Assembly (NCBI RefSeq): GCF_024713975.1
Contig: NC_091108.1
Span: forward strand, 8,105,001-8,169,000
Length of the DNA stretch: 64,000 nucleotides
Reading direction: 5' to 3'
Source of the DNA: Paralichthys olivaceus
Lineage: Eukaryota; Chordata; Actinopteri; Pleuronectiformes; Paralichthyidae
This document shows positions 27,440-40,299 of this stretch, one piece after another. The notes beneath the pieces were generated by a model. The model saw nothing but the letters and a program-made list of their open reading frames with translations, did not search any database and was not told where the DNA came from. Positions within the stretch are counted from its first letter, which is position 1. The number at the start of each line of letters is the position of its first letter. Position numbers and translations under genes: made by a program.

Positions 27440-28170
27440 CAGCATCAGTTCCTTTAGGGGAGATAAGCCTCCAAATGTCAAGGACCTTCGCGGAAACTAA
27501 ACTTAAATGTCCAATGTTCAGATTCAACGTGTTACACAAGTAATCTGTTGAAATTATCGTGGGGGATGTATGTTATAACACAAATGTCCGAGTCAGTTGA
27601 TGTGGACATTCTCTGTAGTTTTTCATGCAAGCCCCCGAGTAAAAACTTCTGAGAATGTCCAAGTGAGCCCACAGTGAGAATACAGCAGGATTATGTCTGA
27701 AAAATTCACCACAAGCGAGTGGTTGGTTGATGATTGTTCTAAGACCCGACAGACGGAAAAAGGCAAAAGAAATAAAAATATTTCAGGATGAAAAAGGTGT
27801 CGCACATATTGAAGATGTAAACTTAGAGATAAGATTCAAGAGAGATTGGAGATAAGGTCCGACGAGGGTGTTGATGTGTTTTAAACTAAAACCTGTGATT
27901 TCCACAGTGGATTTTGTATGTTATGTCCTGTCTACTGTATTCTCCACCCAGACGCCACCCCTCACCTGAATAATCTGGAAAATGGGTTGTTTTGACAATC
28001 TCTTGCTGCATTCTGAATATATGAAAGGATAAGTCGGCACAATGTCCAGACCCAACAAAGAAAGTCTGTTGAATGTCCAGACCCAATTGGACATTTTCCA
28101 GAGTTCATGTCTGATAACAGCTACTGTGTTGTCTCGACTGTGGCTACGTCTCATCCCCTTGGCACCTGCT
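27440..28170 (+). repeat. Dispersed repeat, family A, copy 2 (longer)
   Basis: Contains repeated ATGTCC-centred words (AAATGTCCAA, AAATGTCCGAG, GAATGTCCAAG, GAATGTCCAGACCCAA). It also has AAGATTCAAGAG followed by GATAAGGTCCGACGAGG, and GACATTTTCCAGAGTTCATGTCTGA, the same order as at 13.2-13.5 kb. It codes for nothing recognisable. The internal repetition of the AATGTCC word suggests a non-autonomous element with sub-repeats. Confidence 0.5.
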
Positions 28171-28524
28171 GTCATCTGGATCATGAGATGAAAGACAACT
28201 CACATCTTCGACAGAGGTTCAGCAAAATGTGATGATGAATGCTGATTTTATACACTCTGTAAGAAATGGACAGAAATGTAGCCCAGGGGGACGTGTGACC
28301 TGTCAAGACTTAAGAAAAGAGCACTGTATCTGAACTATCAGATTATGATAATCAACCTCTTGTTCACTTGCTGTAGTCTATCATTGACTGAGGTTCCATT
28401 AATATGCAGTGTTAGTCACAGGCTATCATGCAGTCTATCAGAGGCACAGTGTGTAGGGATCATATGTCACTTTTTGGACAGGGAACACCAAATACCACCT
28501 AAACAACAGTAATACAACCACTCC

Positions 28525-28650
28525 ACAAAACATGGAGGAAGGATATAGTATAGGTCAAGGGAGAACCAATTAAATTTAGTTGGCATTTTTTCTTTGACGT
28601 TGCGTGCTAAGGCTTTTTTCAATCCTCATGCAATTTTGTACAGCTTGGTT
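28525..28650 (+). repeat. Probable middle fragment of the repeat seen at 24.0 kb
   Basis: CATGGAGGAAGGATATAG, GGGAGAACCAATTAAATTT and TTTGACGTTGCGTGCTAAGG correspond in order to the central part of the fish repeat family whose ends are seen at 24,020-24,345. The match relies on my memory of the family consensus, since this part is deleted from the 24-kb copy. Confidence 0.4.
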
Positions 28651-31628
28651 GAAATGAAGTTGGGACTCAATTGAATATCGTTCTACTTGCTGATATAGTG
28701 CCAACATGTCAAAATCAAAATCTGTTTTATCCTACTACTATCTTTAAATAGAAAAGTCCTTAGTGGGGGTTTCAGGATTACCAATGTAATAAGAAGGGAA
28801 AGAAACAGACAATTTGAACTTCAGACTCTTCATCAAAGAGACTGTGTTTAATGTGTTTCATTATTCTGAAGACTGAGCTCACTGTGGAAGTATTTTAAGC
28901 ACAGGAATCAGTCATCTGGTCATCCAGTCCAGGATATTATAAAAAGATAAATACTGAACTGGCTGCTGCTACTGACATTAGAACGAGCAGGATGTTAAGA
29001 TGCCAACTTCTGAAAACGGTATTTGAAATTTCAACTGGTGGTACAAAATTGAACTTGCAGAGGCTACAAAAAACTTTTTTTTTCACGACACTAATAATAA
29101 ACATATCCCCTGAATAGATAAATTCATTAAAATGTTTAATGGAATCGGAAACACAAATTGCCATTCTCCCCTTGCCCAACCACCCATTACAATGCAAAAC
29201 ATTCTGAATGCTTTTGTTTCTCAACTGCATCGTAAACCAGACTTAATGGAATTCTTCCTTCATTTATTCAAGGTCAAAGCTCATCACTCTCACAGTCCTT
29301 TGCATTGTAAATCATCCTCTCAACATATCTGTGGGGGAATTTGAATAATTTAACATTTCCTTTAGTAGTTGTTTAAATATTAGTATTCTGGCGGTCAACA
29401 CCGACTGTGTTTGGAGTGGAAAACAACATGAGCATGTATCAGTAGATACAGTTAACCACATACAACCTGGTATATTAGATACGTGTCTTGATTTCGTGTT
29501 TTGTGCCGAGGATTTCTAATAAACAGCAGTAGAGATGTTTTTTTCCCAATGAAGCGGGTTATGAACTCAGTTACTGTATTAGTGAGCAAGCCACAGTGTT
29601 TGCAGTTAGTATGAGATTATTATCAGATACAGCACCAAACACTCAGCCTGATGGGTATGGCGTCCTGGCACTCGTCCAAGCCCTGACAAGCACATTTCTG
29701 CCCACTGGGAGCACAACACTGTGCGGTGTGGCACTGCTTTAACCACTCCATCCAAACCACTAAACACAGTGACGGATGAGATATCAACAAGACTGTTCAA
29801 CTCTGACTACAGCATCTCTTGGTCAGGTGAAAGGTCACAGTTTTTCTGGACTGAGAAATTCGCCCAACAAAAGTAAACAACGTACAGCATCACTAACTTC
29901 AATAATTTCTTTCTGCTAGCTAGTTTGATGCAACCAAAGCAATTTGCTTCCCTGGAATGATTTGTTTCTCTAGATGCACTTTACTGCTGCTTGGAAACAA
30001 ACAAGTAAAAATATTTTTGATGCAAATTGAAAAAGAACTAGATCGAAAACTAACCTTGAATTAGCGTTTAATCTCCACAGAGAGCTTTGATTAATTCTGA
30101 AGATTGTAGAGTCAGTCACTCAAAACTAGTCATCTGCAGGTGTTTCTTTCACAGTTTATTAAAGATACAACAAAGATAAGAAATCCTATTTTGCAGTGTG
30201 GATAGACTCAATGGAGAGGTAAGTAAGTTAGGTGTTTCCCCACCATTTAAAGAGATGTGATATAGGACACAGACACAGTGAGATTAACTAATTGTAATAA
30301 AATGCAGAATTCTCGTTTTAATAAAATGTTATAGAACAAAAACAGATATAAGGAGAGCTTTCCCTGCTGCTATGATACACATACATTTCAGATAAACTAC
30401 AGTCAAATGATAACAAGAGTAATGTAATCACACAAGTCATTATTTATTGTGTAGATTTAACTGTTGCACTAATTTTTAAAGGGAGGCTCAAAAACCACAC
30501 TCTCATAAGATCCGCTTCCTTTCCGTCCAAACACAACTGACCAACACAAACCTTTACATTAAGGCTAACATATTCTCCCTGTTCTAAGAATATACAGCCA
30601 GTAAACATTATAATGCAACATCAGTAATTGGTTGTGTTGGGATCTTTAAGAGGGTATAATGTCTGAAGTCACCTGGAACTACCTTTCTGCTTTATCCAAT
30701 TTATTTCATTGCTTCCAAACAACTCATTAAATAACTGAGGGGGTGTGCTCATGATACTGTGTCTGTTGAAATTAATTGGTTATGTATTATCAACCAATTT
30801 AAATGTCTGGGCATCATTAATATAATATGTAATCAATCAAGACTGTCTGTATGCGTGTAAGATAATGACATGGTGCGTACAATGATTTCAAACACAGTTT
30901 TCAGTCTTGTTTAGACTTTTAAAATGCACAATGAGCATCACGTGGTTTCTAGTGACTAGTGAGGAATTAATTTTCTGAAATATAATGTAGAGCATGATGG
31001 ATATTAAAAACATTAGCATAAACAATGGGTGAGTAACAACAAGAGACAGCGCAGTGACCCCATCATGACAAAGCTATAATCAGTTAGCAACCTCAATTTG
31101 AAGCATATGTTACAGAAGCATCTGAACGATTTGCCAAAACAAAGACTTGTGTGCATGATTATGGTGAAGCTTTTCCCTCAAGATAGAAGGACACACACAC
31201 ACAACACAAAAATAATTTCCTTCTTCATGGCAGTCAAGCAGCTTGAGATCACTGTGCATGTTGGTAATGGCAGAAAGGCAAAATCTGTGCAGCATTTCAT
31301 CTCAGGACCTTCCCCTTATCACAAGTTTTGTGCACTACTTACTCCCAGCACAGCACAAGCATCGACTACAGTGCACAATGCAACAGCACCGACAATCAGC
31401 TGTTCTAACTGCTGACAACACTGAGACTTCAGAAATAACCTCAGCATTAACACTGTACTTTATGAGAGTACCTACTGCATTAAAGCCAGGCAGCTGTTTC
31501 AAATTTATTGCACATGCAACATAAAATGTCAGAGTAAGATCATGTGAACATAAATGACAGAGACAGACTGTCAGATGTGAACATCCTGTGCAGAATTGCA
31601 GCATGTTAAGATAAGAATGAATACTCAC
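28651..31628. other. First intron of the ASIC gene, proximal part
   Basis: Lies directly after the GT donor of the ASIC first coding exon (minus strand, 31628 downward). No second exon encoding the expected FTRYGKC-type sequence was seen here or further left. Otherwise it is AT-rich with no recognisable element. Confidence 0.5.
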
Positions 31629-32183
31629 TGTGCTGAAATTCACTGGGTAGCAATCCTCTCCTCGAAAGGTGCACTGCAGTAGCATTTCACCGATGTCATG
31701 ACCTGTGCGGTTATAGAAATCAGTCATGTTGAACAGTTTGGGCTTGAAGTTCTGAAAGTTTGCTTTATCCTTAAGGGCAGCCAGAACCTCGGGCTCAGCC
31801 AAGTGTGGGTTGGCTATTTGGTAATTATTGTTGAGGAGGGCCAGCAGTTCTCCCACATGATAGAGGTCATTCCTGGTGATTTTGGAGAAGCGGAACTCAT
31901 TGAGGTTACAGAAGGTAACTGCTGGGAAGGTGAGGTTCGTCGCTGCCACCTCGTCCAGCTTGGTGACGTGAGGATACTCCAGGTAATACGACACTCGATC
32001 CATGCAGACGAGCATCAATAAGCCCAGAGAGCCCAGGAATGAAAGAGTCCAAAGGAACCGGCGGAATGTCATGTGTCCATAGGCGAATATGTGACTCATG
32101 CCATGTAGGGTGGACATGTTAGCAAAAGCTTGCAGGTTGGAGGGCCTGGTGCTTTCAATGCTTTCCTCTGAGCTTCCTTTCAT
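31629..32183 (-). CDS. asic1c: Acid-sensing ion channel (ASIC), first coding exon; probably asic1c
   Basis: The exon encodes the first 185 residues of a proton-gated sodium channel subunit of the DEG/ENaC family; such subunits form trimers in the neuronal plasma membrane. It starts at ATG 32183 and ends in phase 0 before a GTGAGT donor at 31628. Visible landmarks are the gating His-Gly at 27-28, transmembrane segment 1 at about 43-61, YPHVTKLDEVA at 70-80, FPAVTFCN at 86-93, and N-glycosylation sites at 83, 152 and 158 in the extracellular domain. The exon boundary falls where other ASIC genes have theirs. The sequence is closer to ASIC1 than to ASIC2 and clearly not ASIC4. Naming it asic1c (possibly the fish counterpart of ASIC3) rests mainly on the neighbouring agap3/gbx1. 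The remaining exons lie outside the window, so intron 1 exceeds 31 kb. Confidence 0.9.
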
Positions 32184-33300
32184 GGCTGTAGAGTGATGAT
32201 CAACACTGTCTCTCCAAGAACTTCAGATTAGTGACTTTGCTTAGCAACAGCAAAAGCTGAATCCAACTGGCAGTGTTGGTTTGCCACGCGGCTTCTTTAT
32301 TCCCTCAAGAGGTGGTAATGGTCTCAATAAATAGCTACCTTAAAATGGTTGTCAGTCTGTGTAACAGTTTTCTTTTCATCACCATTCACCTTCCAGAGGT
32401 TGTCAGCGGTTCCTGTAGTCCCAGGTCCCCCTCTTTTCTTTCAGGCTGCTTTTTTATCTCCAAAGCTGTCTCTCTCCCTCTCTGCTCAGCTGTCCTTTGT
32501 AGCAGCACCAAACACAATGACAGCTCCAGAAACACCCACTTCTACCAAAACGCAATGCCTCCTGGTTCCTGAGTGGTGTGAAAAGGGACAAGAATACAAG
32601 GGACAAGAGAAGAGAGAAGAACAGAGGGAACAGCAGACGTAAGGATAGAGGCGACAGATGAGGGGGGAGACTGCAATGAAAAGGGCTAGCGTTTTGAGAG
32701 AGGTGCTAAGCCTAAGCAGTCAATGGGACCCTTCCTCCTCCAATCGGAGAGAATGCCTCTACATCGCTGTGATAATGGGATGCAATGGTTTTGTGAATGG
32801 AGGTAATAAAGAGAGAAATGGCTCACTGGTCTCTTGCTGGCACCTTCCTTTTTGTCTCGTGTCTCTTTTGCTCTTCTCTTTTCTTCCAGAAATGAAAATG
32901 AGAGGGTCACGGACCTCCGACCAACCCACCACTGTGCTTGACAACCGGCGTTCGCAGCTTCCACGGGTCCCACTTCCTTATTTGCACAGATCCTCAGTTA
33001 ATAGGGAAGACCACCTCTTGATGGTTTATGTCCACCCCCACCAGCATAACCATTAAAGCCGCTTCCAGACCTCCAGCTTTAGTCCTGTTAACATACAGAT
33101 TTATATTCTGCCGTGTGGAGCCTTTCACTCTCTTTTTCGCTTCCTCTCTCTCTCCCACCACTCCCCCATTTCTTGCTCTCTCTCTCTCTTTCAGTCTCCC
33201 TCTCTCCTCTTTAGTAGTCAGGATCCATCCCACTGCTGAATGGCTGCTTTGCTTGTGAGTCTGTGCTCACAGGCGAAGTCTCTCAATCTGGACACCACCT
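32184..33300 (-). promoter_or_regulatory. ASIC 5' UTR and promoter region (inferred)
   Basis: This is the DNA immediately upstream of the ASIC start codon on the minus strand. It is somewhat GC-richer than the surroundings and contains a long CT-rich tract at about 33,115-33,225. Overlapping frames on both strands (up to 132 codons) show no protein family and look like products of base composition. No TATA box or transcription start can be assigned by eye. Confidence 0.3.
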
Positions 33301-36300
33301 TAACTGTGTTATTATTTTCTGATCGCTCCTACAGCCTCTGTCGTCTTGTTTGCTCACATACAAGAAATGCCACAGGTTGCGTGTTCATTGTGCTGACATA
33401 ATGGAGTTCCAGATATGTGCACGTTTTAACCATTTCATTAGATTAAAGAAAGCAAATATATTACCAACCGCTCGATTATATTATATTTATTAATTATTAT
33501 ATATAATCAATAAATCATCTGGTTTCCGTCACCACATATGTAAAATATTCAAAATTTTCTGTGGGTCCAAGTGATCATTGCACTCCTATGTTATAATTCG
33601 CTGAGTGTGTGAGAGAGTTTAAGGCTTGACCACTAATGGAGTTTGGGATTTTATTGGGGTTAAAAGTTCACCGCACCATTCTGAGAAACCTTTTCATTTC
33701 TCCCAGGACCAAACAAGATTATCACTCATTGGCTACCCAGGGACGTCTTATTATCATAACAATGGCTGGACTGATATGACCACAGCCCTTGAGGATTGAA
33801 TCAATATTCCGTCCTGGTAACCAAGCACAGGGACCATAGCAACCATTACCCACCACACTATAGAGGCTTGCAATTGGCAAAACTACAAAAGAAAGATTGT
33901 ATCCATAAACATCTGAGAAATGTCAAGCACACAATGTCAACATTGTCACAGTCAGGAGGCAATCTAAAAGATGTCCTGTGGGGGAAATGCAATATGATGC
34001 CTTATTTGATTATATGTGATTTTGAATCCACCTATAACAATCTTTTTACCTGAAAGGCAATGTTGGAACAGGTCGATTACAAAAATGACCAAGTTACTGC
34101 AATTTAATAAAACCAAGAGCCTCTTCCCACCAAAAACAAGTCATTAAAGTCCCTATGATGACATCATGACACCTCAACTATATCCAGTACTGCTCCTTCT
34201 CACCTCAAAATGTCTTGAAGGCTGGCCACTCCCCTCCTATACTTTAAAATGTATTAAATTCAGCTGCACTCATTTGTATTCACAGTCATGACTGATAATG
34301 TTTGATGTGCAAAAAAATAATGCATCACAACAGTGATGGATGATGCTGTGCACATTTAACATATGAGACCTTCACTGGTTTTTAATATATTCAGTCATAA
34401 ATGGTGCCACATAAGTCAATGCGTGACTGTTGCTGTAAATAACAGCTGCAGGGGACACTTAAGACTATGTTGTTGAGTGTTGTTGAGACACTTCCAGTAT
34501 ATACCTTAATGAGCAGGAGCACTAAAAACATGTAAACTGTGGCGGTAAAGCCAAGCTGGCTGTGTTGATTACTGAAAAACACACTGTATGCAAAATGACA
34601 GCAGCAATCATGTCTCATCTCTAGAGACTGGACGGGTTTGAAGGGTGTGGTGGATGTGCAGAGGGTTCAGTCTTTCCTGACTTAAAGGTTCAGTGTGGGG
34701 AGACTTTAGAGACAATTTGTGGTGAATTTGCATGTTGCAGCTGAATCCCCCTCATCTCATCCTCCCGTTCCAAAAATGTAAGAGAAACTGTGGAAACCTT
34801 CAGTTGTCATTCAATGTCAAAGTGTTTAGTTTGTCCAGTTCGGATAACTGTAAAGAAACATGGCAGCCTCTATAGAGAGGACCCACTCCCAATATAAATA
34901 TAAAGTATTTAAACAACATTTAGACGATCACATATTAGTGAAAACATTAGGATTATTTTACATTCCATTTCTGCCCTTTCACCTAAATCTTACATGCTGG
35001 ACCTGTGAAGTGTCCATAATATTAAGAACTACGGTTGGTTACTTCAGTTAGAAAAACAGTGATGATATTCCATACATGATTTCCAAGTAACTCAACAAGG
35101 ATTTAAAACCTCATTAAAAACTAGATGATGTGATAAATAGCTGAAACTGTCTACAGTGAAACAAAAATCCCAATAAACATTTATTCACATCTTGATAAAT
35201 TGTAGTGATTTCTGTCACCATTGTTTACATCTGCATTTCACATTCAATTCCCATAAACAGTGATGGAATGCAAATACTGTTCATGCAGCAATTATGTGCA
35301 TGCTCTTTATATTTGGGTAACATCCTGTGTAAAAGATTAGGAAACTTAAATTCCAAATTCATATTGGCTGGGATGCCTGTTGTTGCAGATTGCAGGATGA
35401 AAGTGGTGGACTTTTCAACAGTAATTGGCTTTCAAGTGGATGGTAGAATGCACAGCATAATGCAGGGAATATTAATCAGGCGGGGTAACATTTGAGGCGC
35501 TGCTAAGCACTGCACTCTCTCTTTTTGGGGCCTTAGAATTTGATTTTTGACTAGAAGCTAATGTTCTGAGAAATTCCACATCTAAAGCACATATGGCTTT
35601 TAGATTAGTCTGTTTCTTCCTCATTCTTCAATTACTTGTGGCAGCCAACCCTCAGGCTAGATAGCACATAACTATTTAGATTATGCAATAAAATGTATGA
35701 GACAAGAGCGAGAAGTTTCTGCTTACTTTTGAACATGTACTACCTAATACAGTACTAACAACATTTTGCTAAACCTGAGCTATTAAAGATCCAAAGAAAT
35801 GTGCTATCTACTAATCTACAAAACTAAAATTGAGATACTGTTTAGTTTAGACAGAATTTACTAAATTTGATAAAAGGCTGATGTTTAAATATTAACTGAT
35901 CCCAGGATCCCAAAATATTTCAGCTGTCGAGATGTGTTGGTAAAATATTCGACATAATATATAATAATAGTTAGCTCAATAAAAATCTAACCTGGTTTGA
36001 CAAGTCATTTCAATGAAGTGAAAACAGAATTGCACAGCATAGCATTAATATTGCCTCTCTCTACATGATCTTGGATATTAACTATAGTGTTAAGCAAGTG
36101 TGAGGTCCATGTAATGCAGATTTGGAAAGAGCCACACAGGACAGATTACCCTGTTTTGGACTGAACACAGCAAAGCAATTGACATTTATAAGCAAATACA
36201 TCATCAAGTTAAAGAAGAAGCAGACGGCGCTGAACGGAGCAGTGTCAAAATGAATGGAACAAGAAACACAAGTGGATAAACAAATCAGACTTCAAGTGTG

Positions 36301-36485
36301 AACCTGAGGACTTGAATCTGCCTTGAGCGCTTCTACATTTACTCTTTTGTTTTCTCTTGCATATATCCTCCGTCTTCTCTCCCTGTCCTCATTCTGCAGG
36401 ATCCACTCTCACTCAACATAATTATAAATACAGTTACACCATTACCCTACCACACGTATAGGTATTGGTATAACAATTAGTGTAA
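33301..36485. other. Intergenic DNA, nothing recognised
   Basis: AT-rich, including a very AT-rich patch near 33,470-33,515. There are only short unsupported frames. Confidence 0.4.
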
Positions 36486-36489
36486 CGGT

Positions 36490-36785
36490 GCTTCGACACA
36501 ACAGTTACACAACTGTCCCTGATCTCCCCGTCTTCTCTCACTCCCCCGTTTCTCTGCTTTCACCCCAACCAGTGGAGGCAGATGGCCGCCCACCCTGCTT
36601 CGGAGGTCTCTTCCTGTTAAACGGGGGTTTTTATCCCTCCACTGTCGCCTGCTTCCTCATTGAGGAATTGTCAGGTTTGGCTGTATAATATCATGAGGTC
36701 TCGACCTTACTCTGCAAAGTGCTTTGAGATAATGTATGTTGTGATTTGGAGCAATACAAATAAAACTGGAATGAATTGACACAGT
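36490..36785 (+). mobile_element. 3' end of an L2-like LINE (5'-truncated) or a SINE sharing that tail
   Basis: The sequence GGCCGCCCACCCTGC, GGTCTCTTCCTGTTAAACGG, TTTTATCCCTCCACTGTCGCC, then AAAGTGCTTTGAGATAATG and TTGTGATTTGGAGCAATACA leads into AAATAAAACTGGAATGAATTG. This is the 3' non-coding tail shared by fish L2-type LINEs and the SINEs that borrow their machinery. The terminal short tandem of the ATTGAATTG type is what the element's reverse transcriptase primes on. Nothing coding survives, which is typical of 5' truncation during insertion. Confidence 0.75.
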
Positions 36786-39365
36786 GTTCCAATAAACAAC
36801 GTTCAGCACAAGCACATTGAACAGTTCCTTTGAATTACAGGGAAACATTATGATAACGTTTCACTAAATAAATAAGCATATTGCACTAAAAGCTTTTTTT
36901 GTTCGTAATGGTATTTGCCTGTTTGCGTATACATTCATTGAAACACAAAACTTTGTATACAAAGCCCATAACACAACTTATGTATTTGGCAGCTACAGAG
37001 TAATCACTGCAGGTATCAAGCTAAGCTTTTGCTCTATCAAGCCACAAATCCCCCACACAAAAAAACAACACACACACACCTCATAGCCTTAAGCAATATG
37101 TCAATATAAAAGACTGTGATAAACAGAACAGCTAACATTTTTCTTTTTCTGTGGCTGTCACAGACATATCGAGGTAGCAGCTGTGCACACACTCACCTTT
37201 TTTTTCCATCTTCTCTTCACAGATGAAACAGCCAAACAGCACAAATCTGCCAGACAACAGAGGAGAAGATGGCCTTCACAATACACTCAACCAATGGCTC
37301 CTATTCACTGTGTGAAGTTGCTGCAAACGACCTTGCATAAATGTTGTCTGCGATAAGAGCTTATTCATTTGTAATGCATTGCTCAATATCTGCTGTGCGC
37401 TTATGGAGGACAGGATTGAGAGGGTTAGAAAAAGTCTGAAACCTTGAACAAAGAAGTGGCGATGTACTACAAGGAAACTTGGCACCAATTACTCACACAA
37501 AATGGAAACGCTGCTGTGTCATTGATCAACACAAACCTTCCCATCTCTTATCGAGATGCACAGGAGAGGGTCTGTTAGGTGTTACAGCTCAAGTGTGTGA
37601 AGCAAAAACCAAAAGACAAATAGTATGTTTCTTCTCTGTTGTGCACTAGAAATGTTACATAAAAACAATTGTTTGTGTTTCTGTTGTGTGTGATACTTGG
37701 CAGAAATGTGTCTCTTCACACTGAGTTTCAAAAAAAATGAAACTAGACACATTCAATTCCAAGTCCAGTGCCATTTTAAACCAAAATATATTCTCATGAT
37801 GAAGCAGTTATTGCAAAGCTCCGGTGGTAAAAGCTCTCAGGTGTTAGGGTCTTATCACTGCTGTCAATCTACTTCACACTCTACAGCCTAAACAGCCTAC
37901 TTAGATAGATGTTGCAACAACTTTCTCAAATTCGCCACGCACACATCTGAGATTATTGTGTGGAAGCATCGCAAAACTTGAGCAGATACAACTGTGTACA
38001 ACTGTGTTAATGCCCAATGCAATCTGAAAAATGTTGTCGAGTAAAAAAGGTTAAAGCATTTGCTTTAAGATAAAACAACCTTTGTGGTCAAAAAACAATA
38101 TATTGTGTTTTAAATTCAAATAACTCAATCAAATCTTTTGGGTAATTGGTTATGCAGCAGTAAAACACATTGGTTAGCAAACAAATAATGGATGGCACAT
38201 ATTTGCTTTTATACTAAAATACCAAAACAACCACACACTGGGTGCCTATTTACTTAGATGTTAGACTGAAAACAGATAACACAGGCCTGGGGCAGAAACA
38301 TGTTTATCCAAATTATCAGCATGAAAATCTTAAATTTGTCAGGATGTTCAAAACACAACAGTCCAAGGTCAAACACAGGCCTAAGAGATGTAAGCATATC
38401 ACTACTGAATAAACAAATAGACCCCTTACTGCAATCAGACACCAAATAACATCAACTAAAACTGAAATATTATATTAAAATAACGAATATATTTTGTGGA
38501 ACACAGCAAGAGAACAGAGCAATGCCTATCTTGGGCTCACGTTTACAATCAACTTCCACCGCTGTGCACGTTTTGATACAAGTTATTGTTGTATAAAATC
38601 TCAAGGATGTGTTGAGAATATTCCCAAATGATGCTGTGTCAATGGTTCAATAATTAGCATAAATCTTAAATACAACTGTTAAATATTCATTTAGACACAA
38701 AATAGTTTATTCACCAAGTACATGCAATGTTGAAATGAAAACAACAGGAATGTAACACAGTGGTGTTCGATGTTCTTCAGGGCCAGACATTAATATTGCA
38801 AATTCCCAGACTCATCTGCATTTCGTCTGACAACTACACACTTAATCAGACTAAATGAAACTGGGGCTTTTGAGGCCTTTGTGCCTTGGATACTGGAGGA
38901 AGTATCTGTTTGAATTCAGCTTTGTACCCCATACCATACAGCTTTAATCAATATTGCCTCAGTGTAAATGAATCAATCAGAAAACAGTGCAGTGTTACAT
39001 CTTAGCTAAACACTACATGTGACTACCAAGGTTGCTCACAAGTGTATTTAAAAGTAAGATTATTCAGTGACCTACAAGCTGCACAGCGGTGGTCCGTGAA
39101 TTATTGTGGAATATGCAGCAAGTGCTTCACTCTGCCTTTAACACAGCATTTAAAACTGGTACTAGTGTGCCCCCAGGTGGGCACCATTATTATGTGCAAC
39201 GGAGTGAGCTCTAGAAGTACGATCTCCATTTATAATATGACTACACAGGAATGCATTTTAATTTTCATGGCAGACAGGTTCACATGTCACATATGGAAAA
39301 GTAAATCTGTAAATAATAAAAGTGGTAATGGCTGAAATCCATTTAGCTGCTTCAGTGTCAGGGTC
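36786..39365. other. Intergenic DNA, nothing recognised
   Basis: AT-rich, with short unsupported frames and minor A/C-rich runs near 37,060. Confidence 0.4.
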
Positions 39366-39370
39366 CTTGT

Positions 39371-39476
39371 GCATGACTGTATATAAGATGGAGAACATGA
39401 CTAACCCTAAAAGTGAAGCCTTAAGTGCCTTGATCCCCACCTGGTGGCTGACTGCAGTACAGGACGTGGCCCAAAC
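39371..39476 (-). mobile_element. Fold-back/MITE-like repeat, partial copy in reverse orientation
   Basis: GCATGACTGTATATAAGATGG, GTGAAGCC, CCCCACCTGGTGGCTGACTGCAGTAC and GTGGCCCAAA are, in this order, the reverse complement of the right half of the element at 47,831-48,135. It is truncated and non-coding. A tiny 6-bp palindrome (GTGCCC...GGGCAC) at about 39,168-39,185 lies outside the element. Confidence 0.65.
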
Positions 39477-39844
39477 TAAAAACTCAAAGCATGCATCAAA
39501 AGTTTTTATATCAATTATGAGTAGTTCTTATCACACTGTTGAATGTCAGAGTGCTCCATTTTCTGATAAGTCAGGTTGCGATTTAAATTCCATTTTAGAT
39601 AACACTTTGACACCTCATTCCAATATTTGCATGATAGCAAAGAGCTATGAAAACAGATCAGGTGTGAGAGGCATATAAATCATTTAAAACATAAGCAGAG
39701 TTAATGATAAAAAACAGCTGCGTTAGTAAAATGTTTGTGAGGAGCTTGTGAGATATGGACATGCAGTCTGACATTAGAGTTGATGTAAAATTATGTTGAC
39801 ATCTGCGACTTGTAATCCAGTCTTTTTACCAACTTGTGATGGAG

Positions 39845-40110
39845 TTTACTTAGGGCTGGGTGACACAGCAAAAATGTTGAGATAAAAATGTTCTAATTAG
39901 TTGATATCAGTTATTATCATTAATCACATTATTGTTTGTTTCTTTTATTTGTAGGAAGACTCAAGCCTCCTAATTCTTTTAAGTTTAATGATAAACAACA
40001 TCAGGTGTTACCTCCTCACTGTCAGCAATGCATAAGCAATACATTGATATATACTGAACTTTTGTTATACTGATATTTCTGCTATCTTATCGCGACAATT
40101 ATTGTTAACG
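39845..40110 (+). repeat. Dispersed AT-rich repeat beginning GGGCTGGGTGA
   Basis: Begins GGGCTGGGTGACACAGCAAAAATG and continues with GATATCAGTTATTATCATTAATC, closing near ATCTTATCGCGACAATTATTG. This layout (GGGCTGGGYGATATGG, then ATCG/ATTA-rich sequence) is a widespread fish repeat. The short minus-strand match at 26.9 kb supports it. It is non-coding. Confidence 0.5.
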
Positions 40111-40299
40111 ACTTCTCAACCAGTTTTCAAAAAACAATTGCAGGAAATCATACCTAAACAAATACACAATACATAAACAACAAACAAATTGTTTATATAT
40201 ATAAAAAAAAACTTTCATTAAACACCTTTAGACAAACAAGTAGGACATGACTACTTATTTAGCTACATGGGAAACAAACATAGGTCAAGCTTCACCTCC

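Noticed and set aside
31335-31628. Extension of the ASIC exon to a 282-residue frame
   Set aside because: The sequence after FST bears no resemblance to ASIC proteins and begins exactly at a GTGAGT donor. It is intron read-through.
32273-33258. Several overlapping 80-130 codon frames upstream of the ASIC exon
   Set aside because: They overlap one another on both strands, follow the CT-rich composition and resemble nothing. Treated as promoter/5' UTR background.
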